This document shows, piece by piece, positions 6,044 through 6,049 of a DNA stretch of 6,049 nucleotides; position 1 is the stretch's first letter; each line of letters opens with the position of its first letter. The notes beneath the pieces were generated by a model. That model was not told where the DNA came from. It made no database searches and saw only the letters and a list, made by a program, of their open reading frames with translations. Source of the stretch: JALUUH01 sp964636675 (lineage in GTDB: Bacteria > Pseudomonadota > Gammaproteobacteria > S012-40). The stretch covers positions 1 through 6,049 of the forward strand of contig CAZWUO010000209.1 of assembly GCA_964636675.1 (NCBI GenBank), in the 5' to 3' direction. The position numbers were made by a program, and so were the translations under genes.

Positions 6044-6049
6044 CGCACC

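Noticed and set aside
1..6049. CRISPR array, tRNA or rRNA genes, toxin-antitoxin pair
   Set aside because: No regularly spaced repeats, no tRNA-like cloverleaf or rRNA sequence, and no adjacent small toxin-antitoxin-like gene pair were seen.

Overview
The window looks like chromosomal DNA of a moderately AT-rich Gammaproteobacterium. The NfeD homologue, the OmpA/TPR protein, the caspase-like protein and the IS3-type transposase remnant are all of kinds common in marine or environmental members of that class. Genus cannot be judged from the sequence alone. Apart from the transposase remnant, all genes lie on the minus strand, so transcription runs from high to low coordinates.

Layout in transcription order, from the right edge: (1) a short unrecognised protein of 73 residues, possibly running past the window edge (5822-6043), followed by a 10-bp perfect stem-loop that may end its transcript; (2) a secreted TPR plus OmpA C-terminal-domain protein (4841-5704); (3) an exported caspase/metacaspase-fold (peptidase C14) protein with an intact His/Cys dyad, an EF-hand-like loop and a DUF4384-like C-terminus (3105-4829); (4) a divergent sigma-70-family protein (2147-3079); (5) a C-rich, G-poor intergenic stretch resembling a Rho-dependent termination region; (6) a single-pass membrane protein whose cytoplasmic N-terminus looks like an anti-sigma domain without zinc ligands (929-1876); (7) a short-form NfeD membrane protein with its own good-looking sigma-70 promoter (340-810); (8) a decayed 3' end of an IS3-family element on the plus strand (1 to about 234).

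The main point of interest is the neighbourhood OmpA/TPR - caspase - sigma - membrane anti-sigma. The first three genes are spaced 11 and 25 bp apart and are probably one transcript; the anti-sigma-like gene follows after 270 bp. Topology predictions put the OmpA/TPR protein, the caspase-like protease and the C-terminal two thirds of the anti-sigma-like protein in the periplasm, and the sigma factor and anti-sigma domain in the cytoplasm. A natural hypothesis is an envelope-signalling circuit in which the caspase-like protease cuts the periplasmic part of the membrane anti-sigma factor and so frees the sigma factor. That would be analogous in logic to DegS/RseA/RpoE but with a clan CD protease. 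This is inference from gene content and topology; nothing in the sequence proves it.
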